Origin: an uncultured Duncaniella sp.
GTDB taxonomy: Bacteria; Bacteroidota; Bacteroidia; Bacteroidales; Muribaculaceae
Assembly (NCBI GenBank): GCA_910576785.1
Contig: CAJTJG010000015.1
Coordinates: 1 to 64,000, forward strand
Length of the DNA stretch: 64,000 nucleotides
Direction of reading: 5' to 3'
The notes beneath the pieces are model-generated. The model was not told the origin of the DNA. It made no database searches and was given only the letters and a program-made list of their open reading frames with translations. The position numbers and the translations under genes were made by a program. Below, in pieces: positions 52,901 through 62,376 of the stretch (positions are counted from its first letter, which is position 1; every line of letters starts with the position of its first letter).

Positions 52901-54893
52901 AGATGTTTTCAAGGAGTTTCTTGTCGGTTGTGTTCACATACTTCTCTTTCAGCGTGCCGTCGGGGTGGAAGAGAATGGCGTTGACAAGGTCTTTCTCCCT
53001 TTTGGCGGAAGCGTTTTCCACGAGTATCGACAGGACACCGTCCGAGCCGGTGTCGTTGAAAAGCTCCAGCACACGGTCGAATGATTCATGGCGCAGCAGG
53101 TAGTGGGCTATGCGGTTGAGCATCACCTGCGCCCAGTTTTTGGCGCCGCCGTCGATTGTGGGCGTGAGTTCCCTGGCGTCGGCGATATCCGCTATGGAGT
53201 AGTGGCTGAGCACTTCGCTCACCACGATGTCGGTCAGTGAAAGATCGCCGGTGCGGGCATAGGTGCGGTGGATGAGTTTGCTGAGATCTTCGAATTTCTC
53301 GTCGGGATGGTGGGTGATGATGTAGTGGATGATACGTCGCAGGGCTGTCTCATGGTCGGCCGGCTGCTGGTTGTCGTCGCAGAACATGAGCACCTCGTCG
53401 GCTATCACATCGTCCACCCGGTATTCGTAGTCGGCAAGGCTCGTGCTGTAGATGCTTATGAAGTCCTTTTGGCCGGAAAGGAAGTTCTCCACGCTCTCCT
53501 CGGTGAAGAAGTCCTTGCCTCCACGCCCTTTCAGACCGTAGGCGTTGTTGAGGAAGTGGAGCAGGAGCATGGGGTCGATGGAGGGTGAGTTTTTCCACAG
53601 CACGATCGACTTGACGGCATCGAACACGCATCGGGCAAAGAGCATGTCCCTTGTCACGGGTGCTCCGGGCTGGGTGGGGTAGAATACCGAGAAGCGGTTT
53701 TTGAGTTTCGTGAGGTCGACGAACAGAGCACCGAGCGGCATGCCGTCCTTTATTTTCCTCATGTCCTCGGCGGCGAAGAGGTTGAGCACCCTTAGCCTTC
53801 GCACCACGGAGGCGAGGTCTTTTCTGGACATTGACGATATGTCGATGTTGCGCGTGAGTCTGAGCCATGGCGCCTGCGAGGATGGTCCGGCCAGCAAGGC
53901 CCTCAGTGCGCCGAAGTCGGTGGCGCTTGTGCCCACGATACGCAGACGCTGAGGATGGGCGAGGGCGAAGTCGCAGAGAGCGAAGAATTTAGGTGCGAGC
54001 GATGCGAACTTCGTCTCGTTGAACATCAGATTGTCGATCTCGTCGATGAAGAGTATGTGGTGCCACCCTTCGTGAAATTGGCTCTCGGGGTTTATGCTCC
54101 GGAATATCTCTTCGGTCCTGGGGTCGAATCCGCGCAGATAGTGGATCTTGACCTGTGACGGGTCGAGGCGCCCCAGGGCGTTGACCACGGCGCGGGTCTT
54201 TCCAGCGAGCGACTGACCGGTGACGGTGAGCAGCGGGAGCGGGCCATCATCGGGGTTGAATTCGAGTGCCTCCATCAGGTCGTTGTCGAGGTCGCCACGG
54301 TTGAGGTAGGTGGTGAAACGGCGGTAATCCTTCTGGCTGCCGGATATCATCATGGGGTAGTCCATGTCGAGTGGCGAGAGTGGCACGAGCTGCCTTTCGG
54401 CAAGCTGCCGGCGGATATTGGCCACCTTGTCGCGCAGAGTGTCCATGCCGGTGAATATCTCGTAGTACTCCTTGCCGAGATCCTTCATGTGGGTGGAGTA
54501 GAATTCATCCCATGTCCAGTAGCGTATATCGTTGCTTTTTTGGGTGAGGATGTCGCTTTCGTTGTGGAGCACATAGATGAACTTGACATTGAATTCGGGC
54601 GATTTGAGCGCCTTTTCGAATTCCTGCACGGTCATGTCGCCCACCACATCGCCGGCATAGAGGATGAACACGTTGTGATCCTCCACTTCGGCGTCGATGA
54701 GTTTCTGTGAGGACACACGGTTTATTATGCCGTTTGTCCCGTTAGTCTCATGGACATATGTCCGGAATTCGACTTTTTCCTCGTCGGGGGCATCGGGGCG
54801 CGGTGTGTATATGCCGTCAAAAGTTGTCTGTATGATGGCGCGGGCCTCCTCATGGCGCAGCGATGAGGATACGAATACCTTGATATGTCTCAT
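49941..54893 (-). CDS. TIR/deoxyribosyltransferase-like + P-loop NTPase + helical repeat giant protein
   Basis: I do not recognise a named family for this 1650-residue protein. Residues 1-110 (HIKVFVSSSLRHEEA ... NVFILYAGDVVGDMTVQEFEKAL) fit a TIR/SEFIR or nucleoside deoxyribosyltransferase-like fold; Glu91 lies where such enzymes keep their catalytic Glu. Walker A is GQSLAGKT (226-233), Walker B LFIDEIDN (281-288, Asp284-Glu285) and sensor 1 RIVGTSATD (318-326). About residues 430-1650 are almost entirely alpha-helical, with TPR/PPR-like helix pairs, interrupted by an acidic linker near 1415-1440. This order (effector, NTPase, long helical sensor) is that of STAND-type immune or cell-death proteins, but no partner or island is present. 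It starts 49 nt after the sialate esterase gene. Confidence 0.75.
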   Translation of the reverse strand: MRHIKVFVSSSLRHEEARAIIQTTFDGIYTPRPDAPDEEKVEFRTYVHETNGTNGIINRVSSQKLIDAEVEDHNVFILYAGDVVGDMTVQEFEKALKSPEFNVKFIYVLHNESDILTQKSNDIRYWTWDEFYSTHMKDLGKEYYEIFTGMDTLRDKVANIRRQLAERQLVPLSPLDMDYPMMISGSQKDYRRFTTYLNRGDLDNDLMEALEFNPDDGPLPLLTVTGQSLAGKTRAVVNALGRLDPSQVKIHYLRGFDPRTEEIFRSINPESQFHEGWHHILFIDEIDNLMFNETKFASLAPKFFALCDFALAHPQRLRIVGTSATDFGALRALLAGPSSQAPWLRLTRNIDISSMSRKDLASVVRRLRVLNLFAAEDMRKIKDGMPLGALFVDLTKLKNRFSVFYPTQPGAPVTRDMLFARCVFDAVKSIVLWKNSPSIDPMLLLHFLNNAYGLKGRGGKDFFTEESVENFLSGQKDFISIYSTSLADYEYRVDDVIADEVLMFCDDNQQPADHETALRRIIHYIITHHPDEKFEDLSKLIHRTYARTGDLSLTDIVVSEVLSHYSIADIADARELTPTIDGGAKNWAQVMLNRIAHYLLRHESFDRVLELFNDTGSDGVLSILVENASAKREKDLVNAILFHPDGTLKEKYVNTTDKKLLENIFNLLDFNAAFDLFCSIDIDRLVSANHRQVRNAQIYIDESLRHTASLYFSLLLQKVENFTDFDTAFSILEARNTVRIQEGKTPFYRSDFERYFLFPKKYAWKLLSENITSHDLRKVFTAIYATPLPEGTSPADDISLTRTEIFNYLLDQMDLDQALPTWEDMRNVRDSFSLVQILGKAPDFSIAKGLMDSFISGGVGKHVRIGIRAVNALLATTQDISDATECVKYFRSIGYLPASTDPAVPDCFADLLDIDDMYTQGILAARDFIGFNSRCRILRRHVNPSVVRNEGTLTHVVYKAPGFEAAEEILFGTPDFITSDEQKLLRNSPVALSWLAGRTFSSDRKDDLDRRIHQVIQTARGEDSLQDIFDPSTANIINEYIGNRNLTPTYEDAVTAIDRFTAELGFSPANDFTFTKLMWRYVESDRPREEKIRRVNEHVLSQSHMRRSHVRQNTLLRYLLAERRKSYPAVSLTHTEAYPFVESTGEWTLREITAVDYVRNMMDHRFLHPLALFYTLKGLLDNILAGKDRDRNISVFKDLVERARKNRIFITQRLIVSLLDKMAGVRGLDIDLRPIAGDYSIIQDLCDRLESGAITPRRAMAELESYRQRHPIGIYIPAKFYNRIAQSLARDERLTVTDHLDIFRTREGLSSFTVCPLMHAVRSYDEYLSVKELWGKPLLPMFYKAFPSVLQKMSEAGSQNEADLIIRDCLGWDGYRFTTPVPIANTLAIRIAGFWSEKDAATLIGIFARSGYCDSTDTTAAPENDADNYDDLDDTPEETYDSTSQQLLLRPRTPEELIAILEYAAIHSENIKASFLLNRLMETRPSSVQAERIVDLITGGGIPGVQKNNFHFVLLAVKNWGFDIGMLRGLIDRCSIVLDSSDFYSALHIIDTLDDYLFLRGHYTGTFQSRHCDMIMKRINHRSGEKAVFRHDLFGHFNTPDHIAIFSRLAAADPRLRRAIERNHTLNYRRRDPHMKEFCNFCAAILTTAT

Positions 54894-54942
54894 GAGCCGG
54901 GGGGGGTGAAAAAGTTGGGTTAGGTCAGTGATGAATCAGGAG

Positions 54943-56379
54943 TCAATCCCAGTCGTCGGTGCGGAATGGGATGAGCGGGAGATAGTTGCCGGCATAGACT
55001 GTGCCGGGCTGGAAGTCGCGGAAACAGTATCTCACGGCTACGGGTGTGGGGACTTCCTTGCTCGAGAGCACCATCTCGTTTGTCTGCCAGTGGAAACTTA
55101 CGGAGTCGGCGGGATGGAACACGCGGTCCTCGCCGGCGAGTTCAAAACCACGTATGTCATAGTTTCGGCATATGCCGTAGTTGGGCGAGTCGATGGCCAC
55201 CCATGCCTTGTCTCCCTCGAAACGGTGGCTCTTGTAGCGGGGGCTGCCGGCGAGAAACTGCCACTTGCCGTAGGTCTTGTTGAGAGCGAGGTCGGCCAGG
55301 CGCTTGCCCACAGCCTCCTTGTTGGCAGGATGGATGTTGAAGCGTTCGAACGGCTCCACGAGATCGTTGATGCATATCATGTCGGCGTTGGGTATCATGC
55401 CCACGCTTTTCCACTGCTGTTCGCGCAGGTAGGGGCTCTTGCCATCCTCCTCGGACGAGTCGTAGTCGTAGGGGGCGATCTCCACGGCGTAGAATGGTAT
55501 GTCGCCTCGGCCTATCTCGTCGCGCCAATGTCCCACCATGGTGGCGAGGCGGTCGGCATAGGTGGGGTATGTGCTGACGTTGGAGCATCCCTGATACCAG
55601 ATGATGCCGTCGTAGGCATAGTCTTTGATGGGGTTGAACATGGCGTTGTACATCACCATGGGGCGTAGATAGTGGACGGTCTTCTCAATGTCGGCGGGAT
55701 CGAGCGATACGTCGGGATATTTTTCCAGAATCTCGCGCGGAAGCCAGCTCTCTACCTTGGCGCCACCGTGGGCGGCGCTCACTATGCCCACGGGCATGTC
55801 GAGCACTTTGGACAGTCTGTCGGCATAATGCCATGCCACGGCGCTGTAGTCGGGGGCGGTTGCGGGCGACGGTACGGTCCATGTGGAAGGAACGGTGTCG
55901 ACCGTGGTGAGGCTCTGCGACAGGGGCACGGTGAAGAAGCGTATGCGCCCGGCTTTGTCGGCAGCGGAGGCTATCTCGTCGTATCCGTCGAGCACGCAGC
56001 ATCCACCGAAGCCTTTGAGGGGCATCTCCATGTTGGACTGGCCCGAGGCAAGCCATACCTGACCGATGAGGACATCGGTGATGGTGAGGGGGTCGCCGTC
56101 GGAGATGGTGATGGTGTGGGGCGTGTATGATCCCTGCGGAGTGCGTACGGCCACCGACCATTCGCCGGTGCGGTCGGTATGGGTGGTGTAGGGATGATTG
56201 TCCCACGAGGGGGTGACGGTGATCTTCGAGCCGGGATCGGCTGTGCCGTATATGCGTGCGTCGGTGTTCTGCGGGAGCACCATATGGTCGCTTATCAGTG
56301 ACGAAGGTCTGACTTTGGCGCCGGTGGTGAGAGTGCCGAGTGCCAGTGCCGCGATGAGGGCAAGAGCAGGTGTTTTCAT
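54943..56379 (-). CDS. Sialate O-acetylesterase (SGNH)
   Basis: This secreted 478-residue esterase removes O-acetyl groups from sialic acids or plant polysaccharides. It has a signal peptide (about 1-20), the SGNH block I GQSNMEMP with nucleophile Ser115, the block III position WYQGCSN, and a C-terminal His in the IHPANK region. Block III usually reads WYQGESN; the Glu is replaced by Cys here. It lies 21 nt downstream of GH43, so the two are one transcript. Confidence 0.88.
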   Translation of the reverse strand: MKTPALALIAALALGTLTTGAKVRPSSLISDHMVLPQNTDARIYGTADPGSKITVTPSWDNHPYTTHTDRTGEWSVAVRTPQGSYTPHTITISDGDPLTITDVLIGQVWLASGQSNMEMPLKGFGGCCVLDGYDEIASAADKAGRIRFFTVPLSQSLTTVDTVPSTWTVPSPATAPDYSAVAWHYADRLSKVLDMPVGIVSAAHGGAKVESWLPREILEKYPDVSLDPADIEKTVHYLRPMVMYNAMFNPIKDYAYDGIIWYQGCSNVSTYPTYADRLATMVGHWRDEIGRGDIPFYAVEIAPYDYDSSEEDGKSPYLREQQWKSVGMIPNADMICINDLVEPFERFNIHPANKEAVGKRLADLALNKTYGKWQFLAGSPRYKSHRFEGDKAWVAIDSPNYGICRNYDIRGFELAGEDRVFHPADSVSFHWQTNEMVLSSKEVPTPVAVRYCFRDFQPGTVYAGNYLPLIPFRTDDWD

Positions 56380-56400
56380 CGGTATAATCTGTGATTTATG

Positions 56401-57975
<1,575 letters not shown>

Positions 57976-57998
57976 TTAATATTAGTGTGTTTCGTTTG

Positions 57999-58006
57999 CA
58001 AAAATA
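57999..58006 (-). promoter_or_regulatory. -7 box of GH43-esterase
   Basis: TATTTTTG on the minus strand, 32 nt before the GH43 start. The 79-nt gap from the previous gene makes a separate promoter plausible. Confidence 0.5.
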
Positions 58007-58045
58007 ATTATTTGTATTGTAAAAGCCAATATTTTTTTAAGTATC

Positions 58046-59836
58046 TTATAACGAAACAAAAAATTTCCCAAGCAACATTTTTTCGGCGAGCTCCCATCGG
58101 CGGGTTATGGAGTCGGTGTCGATGCCGGTGGGCCGTGGAGTGCCATCGGGTGTGACAGCACCCTGTGGCGGAGTGGTGGAGAGGAGGCTTGCGCCGAGCC
58201 CACGGTAGGGCATGGCGGTCTGGGGAAGCACATAGCTGTCCGCACCCATCACATCGAGGATGGTCGGGAATACATCTATCTGGCCCATCGGCTCGTGTCG
58301 GATGAGGGATATGCCGCTGTTGAGTATGATCATCGGCACGCAGTCGGTGCGCATGTGCTCAGGGAGGTAGGTGCTGATGGCTGCATGGTCGCCGATGATG
58401 ACTATAACGGTGTCGTCGTACAGGCCGTCGGCTTTCAGCCGGTCTAGCAGCCGGCGGAGGTTGTTGTCGAAGCATCTCGTGGCCTCGATATAGTTGCGGC
58501 TGCGGGTGTCAAGCGCCGCCACCGATGGGTCATCGCCGTCAAGCATGGGACTGACTGACGGACTGTCATAGGGAGAATGCATGGACAGTGTGGTGATCTC
58601 GAGCATGAATGGCCGCGGGAGTGAGGGGAGGATTTTTATGACATTGTCCAGCAGATGGGTGTCGGCATCCAGGGTTTTCTGTCCATCCTTAAGTCCGAGA
58701 TTGTAGTAGAGACGGCGATATCCATAGGCTCGCGATGTGGCGCTGTGGTTGTAGAAGGATCTGTCCTCACATATTGCCTCGGCGGCAAAATGACCTTTAA
58801 GAGCTTTGGCGAGCGATGGCATGTCGCCTGTGAAGAGGCTTTGTCCTGACGGCCGTTTCACCAATGGGTAGAGACCGGTGTTGTAGGTCATCTGCCCGTC
58901 GGCCGACATTGACGAGCTTGTCTGTGTGACTATCCTGTCGGCGAATATCACTGCGGAGTCCTCCTCGATCAGGGAGTGGATGGTGGGGCATGCCCCGATG
59001 GAGCGGGGCACATCGAGCAGGGTGGAGTTGAATGACTCTACGATGAGCAGAATGAGATTCTTCCCTCGGTTGGCTTTCACAGCCTCACTGTAGCGTGGGT
59101 CCAACTGTCTGCCTGATCCGTCGAGCATGGATTTTATCTCCCGCGTCTCGCTGTCGGAGAGTACGGTCATGTCCGGGAGGAGTTCCCACAGCATATGTCC
59201 GAAAAGCAGGAGCGAGGATCCGTGTCCCCATAGGTAGGATTTGTACTGAGGATGATTGAAGCGTGCCAGTGTCTGCTGCGCGGCGTCGCCTATGCTTGCC
59301 TTAGGGGCGAACATGGCATTGTACTCGCGGTCGTGGTGCACGGCCATGGCATATATGGCGGGCGGGATGAGCGCCATGACCATGGATGCCATGACACGGA
59401 TGCGTGTGGTGTAGCGGTGTGACAGTATCTCCTTGCGCAGCCTCACATAGGGGATGATGAGCAGCAGCGGGAGGATGAGGGCGAGAGTGTCATACCATTT
59501 GAACTGTGCCGTCACACTGTCGATGACCATGCTGTCACCGAGATTGGCGAATGTGACGGACGAGAGGTGGTAGAAGTCGCCGAATATCCTCAGATATATC
59601 TGATTGGAGAACAGAAATATTGTCATTGCCACGACCGGGAGCCACAGGGTTCTCCGCCATGCCGGCGGGAGTATGAAAAATGGCATTGTGAAGAATGCCG
59701 CAGACATCAGTGCGTTGGTGACAGGTATTCTGAACGACTCGGTCCAGAATGGCATCTGTGTGGGAAATGTCTGTAGAAAGAATGTCAGGCAGAGCAGTAT
59801 TGAGAACTGTGTGGCTCCGGAGGGGCGGCGTGTCAT
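58046..59836 (-). CDS. LTA synthase-like sulfatase-fold membrane enzyme
   Basis: A 596-residue inner-membrane protein with five N-terminal helices (about 10-170) and an extracytoplasmic sulfatase/alkaline phosphatase-fold domain (about 255-560). The metal-site motifs LLIVESFNSTL, a Ser in the SMSADGQM position that would be the nucleophile, IIGDHA and the late His region are visible. Related enzymes transfer phosphoglycerol or phosphoethanolamine to surface glycans. It lies 3 nt after the GH31 gene and must be co-transcribed with it. Confidence 0.82.
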   Translation of the reverse strand: MTRRPSGATQFSILLCLTFFLQTFPTQMPFWTESFRIPVTNALMSAAFFTMPFFILPPAWRRTLWLPVVAMTIFLFSNQIYLRIFGDFYHLSSVTFANLGDSMVIDSVTAQFKWYDTLALILPLLLIIPYVRLRKEILSHRYTTRIRVMASMVMALIPPAIYAMAVHHDREYNAMFAPKASIGDAAQQTLARFNHPQYKSYLWGHGSSLLLFGHMLWELLPDMTVLSDSETREIKSMLDGSGRQLDPRYSEAVKANRGKNLILLIVESFNSTLLDVPRSIGACPTIHSLIEEDSAVIFADRIVTQTSSSMSADGQMTYNTGLYPLVKRPSGQSLFTGDMPSLAKALKGHFAAEAICEDRSFYNHSATSRAYGYRRLYYNLGLKDGQKTLDADTHLLDNVIKILPSLPRPFMLEITTLSMHSPYDSPSVSPMLDGDDPSVAALDTRSRNYIEATRCFDNNLRRLLDRLKADGLYDDTVIVIIGDHAAISTYLPEHMRTDCVPMIILNSGISLIRHEPMGQIDVFPTILDVMGADSYVLPQTAMPYRGLGASLLSTTPPQGAVTPDGTPRPTGIDTDSITRRWELAEKMLLGKFFVSL

Positions 59837-59839
59837 GTG

Positions 59840-62185
59840 TTATCTGATCTTTATGTCGAGTGGTTTTGCGGTGTCCCAGTCCGCATTGACGGTGAGGGTG
59901 GAGGTGTCCTTGTCGTATGAGTAGCGGGCTTTGCGACCGTCCACGGTGACTTCGCCGGGCTTGCCGTCGAGGAGATGGATGACGAATTTCATCTCCTTGC
60001 GGGAAGTGGCTCCGGGATATGTGCCCTCGCTCTCGGCCTTGATGTCGATACCTTCCATTGTGGCTGTGCCGGTGAGGCGGACTATAGAGTATTCACCCTT
60101 GGCAAGTGATGATGTGGAGGCGGGATTGTCCTCGTAGATCATGCCGTCGGATGTGCCGAGGTAGGGGTAGTAATTGACGGTGTAACGGTCAGTGCGGTAG
60201 TCGCCGGTGTTGTCCATGCGGTAGTCGGCCTGTGGAATGAAGGATCCGGCGCGGACAAACAGCGGGAGTACATCGAGCGGTGCATCGTAGTTCACCGTGT
60301 CACCACCGTGGTAGAATTTCGTGGGGTGATTGTAGTCCACCCACAGCCCTTTGGGGAAAACTATGGTGCGCGATTTGGCGCCCTGCTCGAGCACCGGGGC
60401 AACGAGCACGTCGCGCCCCCACAGATATTCGTCAGTGATATCGTCGAGCTCCTTGCCACCGCTGTAGTAGTTGAGCGGCCTGACGAGCGGCGCACCGGTG
60501 GCTGCATTCTCGTAGGCGAGTGTGTAGTTGTAGGGGAGCCAGCGGTAGCGTTCCTTTATCAGCGGCAGGATTATGTCCTCATGATCGGGGTACTTGTAAG
60601 GCTCGGCGGTATCCTGGGCATGGGTGCGGAGCACGGGCGAGAATGTGCCGAGCTGCAACCAGCGCACGTAGAGTTCGGGGTCGTAGGGGTGCTCCTTGTC
60701 GATGGCGAATCCGCCGACATCGTGGCTCATGTAGCCGAGTCCGGAGAGCCCGGAATTGAGCATGATTGTGATCTGCGGTTTGAGTCCTCCCCACGAGCGG
60801 GACACGTCCGTGGACCATGGGAAGACGCTGTAGCGCTGCAGGCCGGTGGTGCCTCCGCGCATGAGGGTCATGAGTCTGGTGTCGGGAAATTCCTCTTTGT
60901 AGAGATCATATATGATCGAGCTCCAGTCATTGCCGTAGAGGTTGTGATATTCGCGTGTGGAGAGTCCGTTGGCATGCACACCCCCCTCGGGGTGTACTTC
61001 GGGTTCGCCGAGGTCGCCCCACCATCCGCCGGCGCCGTCGAGGGTGAGCGTGCGATAGCGCTCGCGCAGCCATTGGCGAGTGGCGGGATTGGACACGTCG
61101 AACATGCCGCCTTTACCTACCCATATGGTAACAGGGAGGGTCTTGCCGGTGGAGTCGTTGAGCATGAGACGGCCGGCATCAAGCTCGTTGAAGTTGTCGA
61201 GTCCGCGGCCGTTGCGGAGTATGTAAGGTTGTGATATGGTCACGGTGTTCACCCCTTTCCGCTTGAGGTCAGCGAGCATTTTCCTGTGGTCGGGCCATTG
61301 GGACTGCTCCCATGAGAGTGATCCCATGTCCTCCTCCTTGCCGTACCAGTATAGGTCGAGCACGATGCCGTCCAGAGGGTAGCCTGCTCGTTTGAGGGTG
61401 TCCACCACTCCGGTGGTCTCGGCCTGTGTGCGGTAGCCGTATTTGGAGGTGATGTATCCGAGCGACCATAACGGTGGAAGATCCTGCCGGCCGGTCAGGC
61501 GTGTCAGTTCGGAGGTAAGCGCCGACAAAGATCCGGTGGAATTGACAAAGTAATATGAAATGGGAGTAGCCGACTCGGTGGTGTAGACAATGGGATCGGC
61601 CATTACCATCTCGGCGGCGGCATAGTCGTCGAACACAATCGCGTAGCCCGACGAGGCGAGGAAGAGTGGCATGGTGATGTTCATCTGACTTATGCGCGGG
61701 TCGCCCGCGGTGTAGCCGTAGTTCTGCCTGTTGTACATCACGAGAGTGTCGCCATCGAGGTTGTAGCTATGGCCGCGCTCGCCGGCGCCGTAGAAGTGCC
61801 CGCCACCTATGGTGTGCAGACTGATGGACTGCTTGCCTCCGGCCTGTGTGCGGACGCCTGTATCGCTGACGGCGCGGCTACCTCCGGCGTTGATGTCGAC
61901 GGCACCTGTTGCGGCGTCGATCCTTACGGTCACGCCTGTGGAGGTGGTCATGGTGGTTATGTCGCCAATGCGGCTCACGGCACACTCGGGGTCGGAAGGC
62001 CGTAGCACGTCAAGGTGAGAGGGGCGTGTGGAGGTATAGCCCGCCGGGGTGTTGCTCACACGGACTATGTTGTCAGTGTAGGGGGTCACAGTGACTGTGC
62101 GCCCCTGTGGAGTGGTGACGGTCACAGTCTCACCGAAGGCCTGTGCCGACATAGCGATGGAAAGAAGTACGTATGATATTCTCAT
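59840..62185 (-). CDS. GH31 alpha-glucosidase/alpha-xylosidase
   Basis: A 781-residue secreted enzyme with signal peptide (about 1-18). It has an N-terminal galactose-mutarotase-like beta domain (to about 235), the GH31 barrel with WWGDLGEPE (nucleophile Asp near 390) and the acid/base region WSTDVSRSW near 460, then proximal and distal C-terminal beta domains. Members release terminal alpha-linked glucose or xylose. It heads the GH31-LTA-synthase-like pair, from the promoter at 62240-62271. Confidence 0.9.
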   Translation of the reverse strand: MRISYVLLSIAMSAQAFGETVTVTTPQGRTVTVTPYTDNIVRVSNTPAGYTSTRPSHLDVLRPSDPECAVSRIGDITTMTTSTGVTVRIDAATGAVDINAGGSRAVSDTGVRTQAGGKQSISLHTIGGGHFYGAGERGHSYNLDGDTLVMYNRQNYGYTAGDPRISQMNITMPLFLASSGYAIVFDDYAAAEMVMADPIVYTTESATPISYYFVNSTGSLSALTSELTRLTGRQDLPPLWSLGYITSKYGYRTQAETTGVVDTLKRAGYPLDGIVLDLYWYGKEEDMGSLSWEQSQWPDHRKMLADLKRKGVNTVTISQPYILRNGRGLDNFNELDAGRLMLNDSTGKTLPVTIWVGKGGMFDVSNPATRQWLRERYRTLTLDGAGGWWGDLGEPEVHPEGGVHANGLSTREYHNLYGNDWSSIIYDLYKEEFPDTRLMTLMRGGTTGLQRYSVFPWSTDVSRSWGGLKPQITIMLNSGLSGLGYMSHDVGGFAIDKEHPYDPELYVRWLQLGTFSPVLRTHAQDTAEPYKYPDHEDIILPLIKERYRWLPYNYTLAYENAATGAPLVRPLNYYSGGKELDDITDEYLWGRDVLVAPVLEQGAKSRTIVFPKGLWVDYNHPTKFYHGGDTVNYDAPLDVLPLFVRAGSFIPQADYRMDNTGDYRTDRYTVNYYPYLGTSDGMIYEDNPASTSSLAKGEYSIVRLTGTATMEGIDIKAESEGTYPGATSRKEMKFVIHLLDGKPGEVTVDGRKARYSYDKDTSTLTVNADWDTAKPLDIKIR

Positions 62186-62239
62186 GGATTGAATATTGGG
62201 GATATATCGTGTATATATTCGTATATATAATTATATGTG

Positions 62240-62271
62240 CAAATATACGATTTACTGAATAATATCGCAAA
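62240..62271 (-). promoter_or_regulatory. Promoter of GH31
   Basis: On the minus strand TTTG (62268-62271), a 20-nt spacer and TATATTTG (62240-62247) make a full Bacteroidetes promoter, 54 nt before the GH31 start. It is directly downstream of the pfp terminator. Confidence 0.78.
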
Positions 62272-62277
62272 AAAATA

Positions 62278-62305
62278 GTTCCTCCGGCTGAATTGCCGGA
62301 GGAAC
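62278..62305 (-). terminator. Rho-independent terminator of pfp
   Basis: An 11-bp perfect stem (gttcctccggc 62278-62288 with gccggaggaac 62295-62305), 6-nt loop, followed on the minus strand by tattttttt. It is the clearest terminator in the window. Confidence 0.9.
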
Positions 62306-62376
62306 TGCAAGCTGTGTTGAAGATATGTTAAACACACGTGGATGGGTCGTGACGACCCTTCACGGATCTCTTTGGA

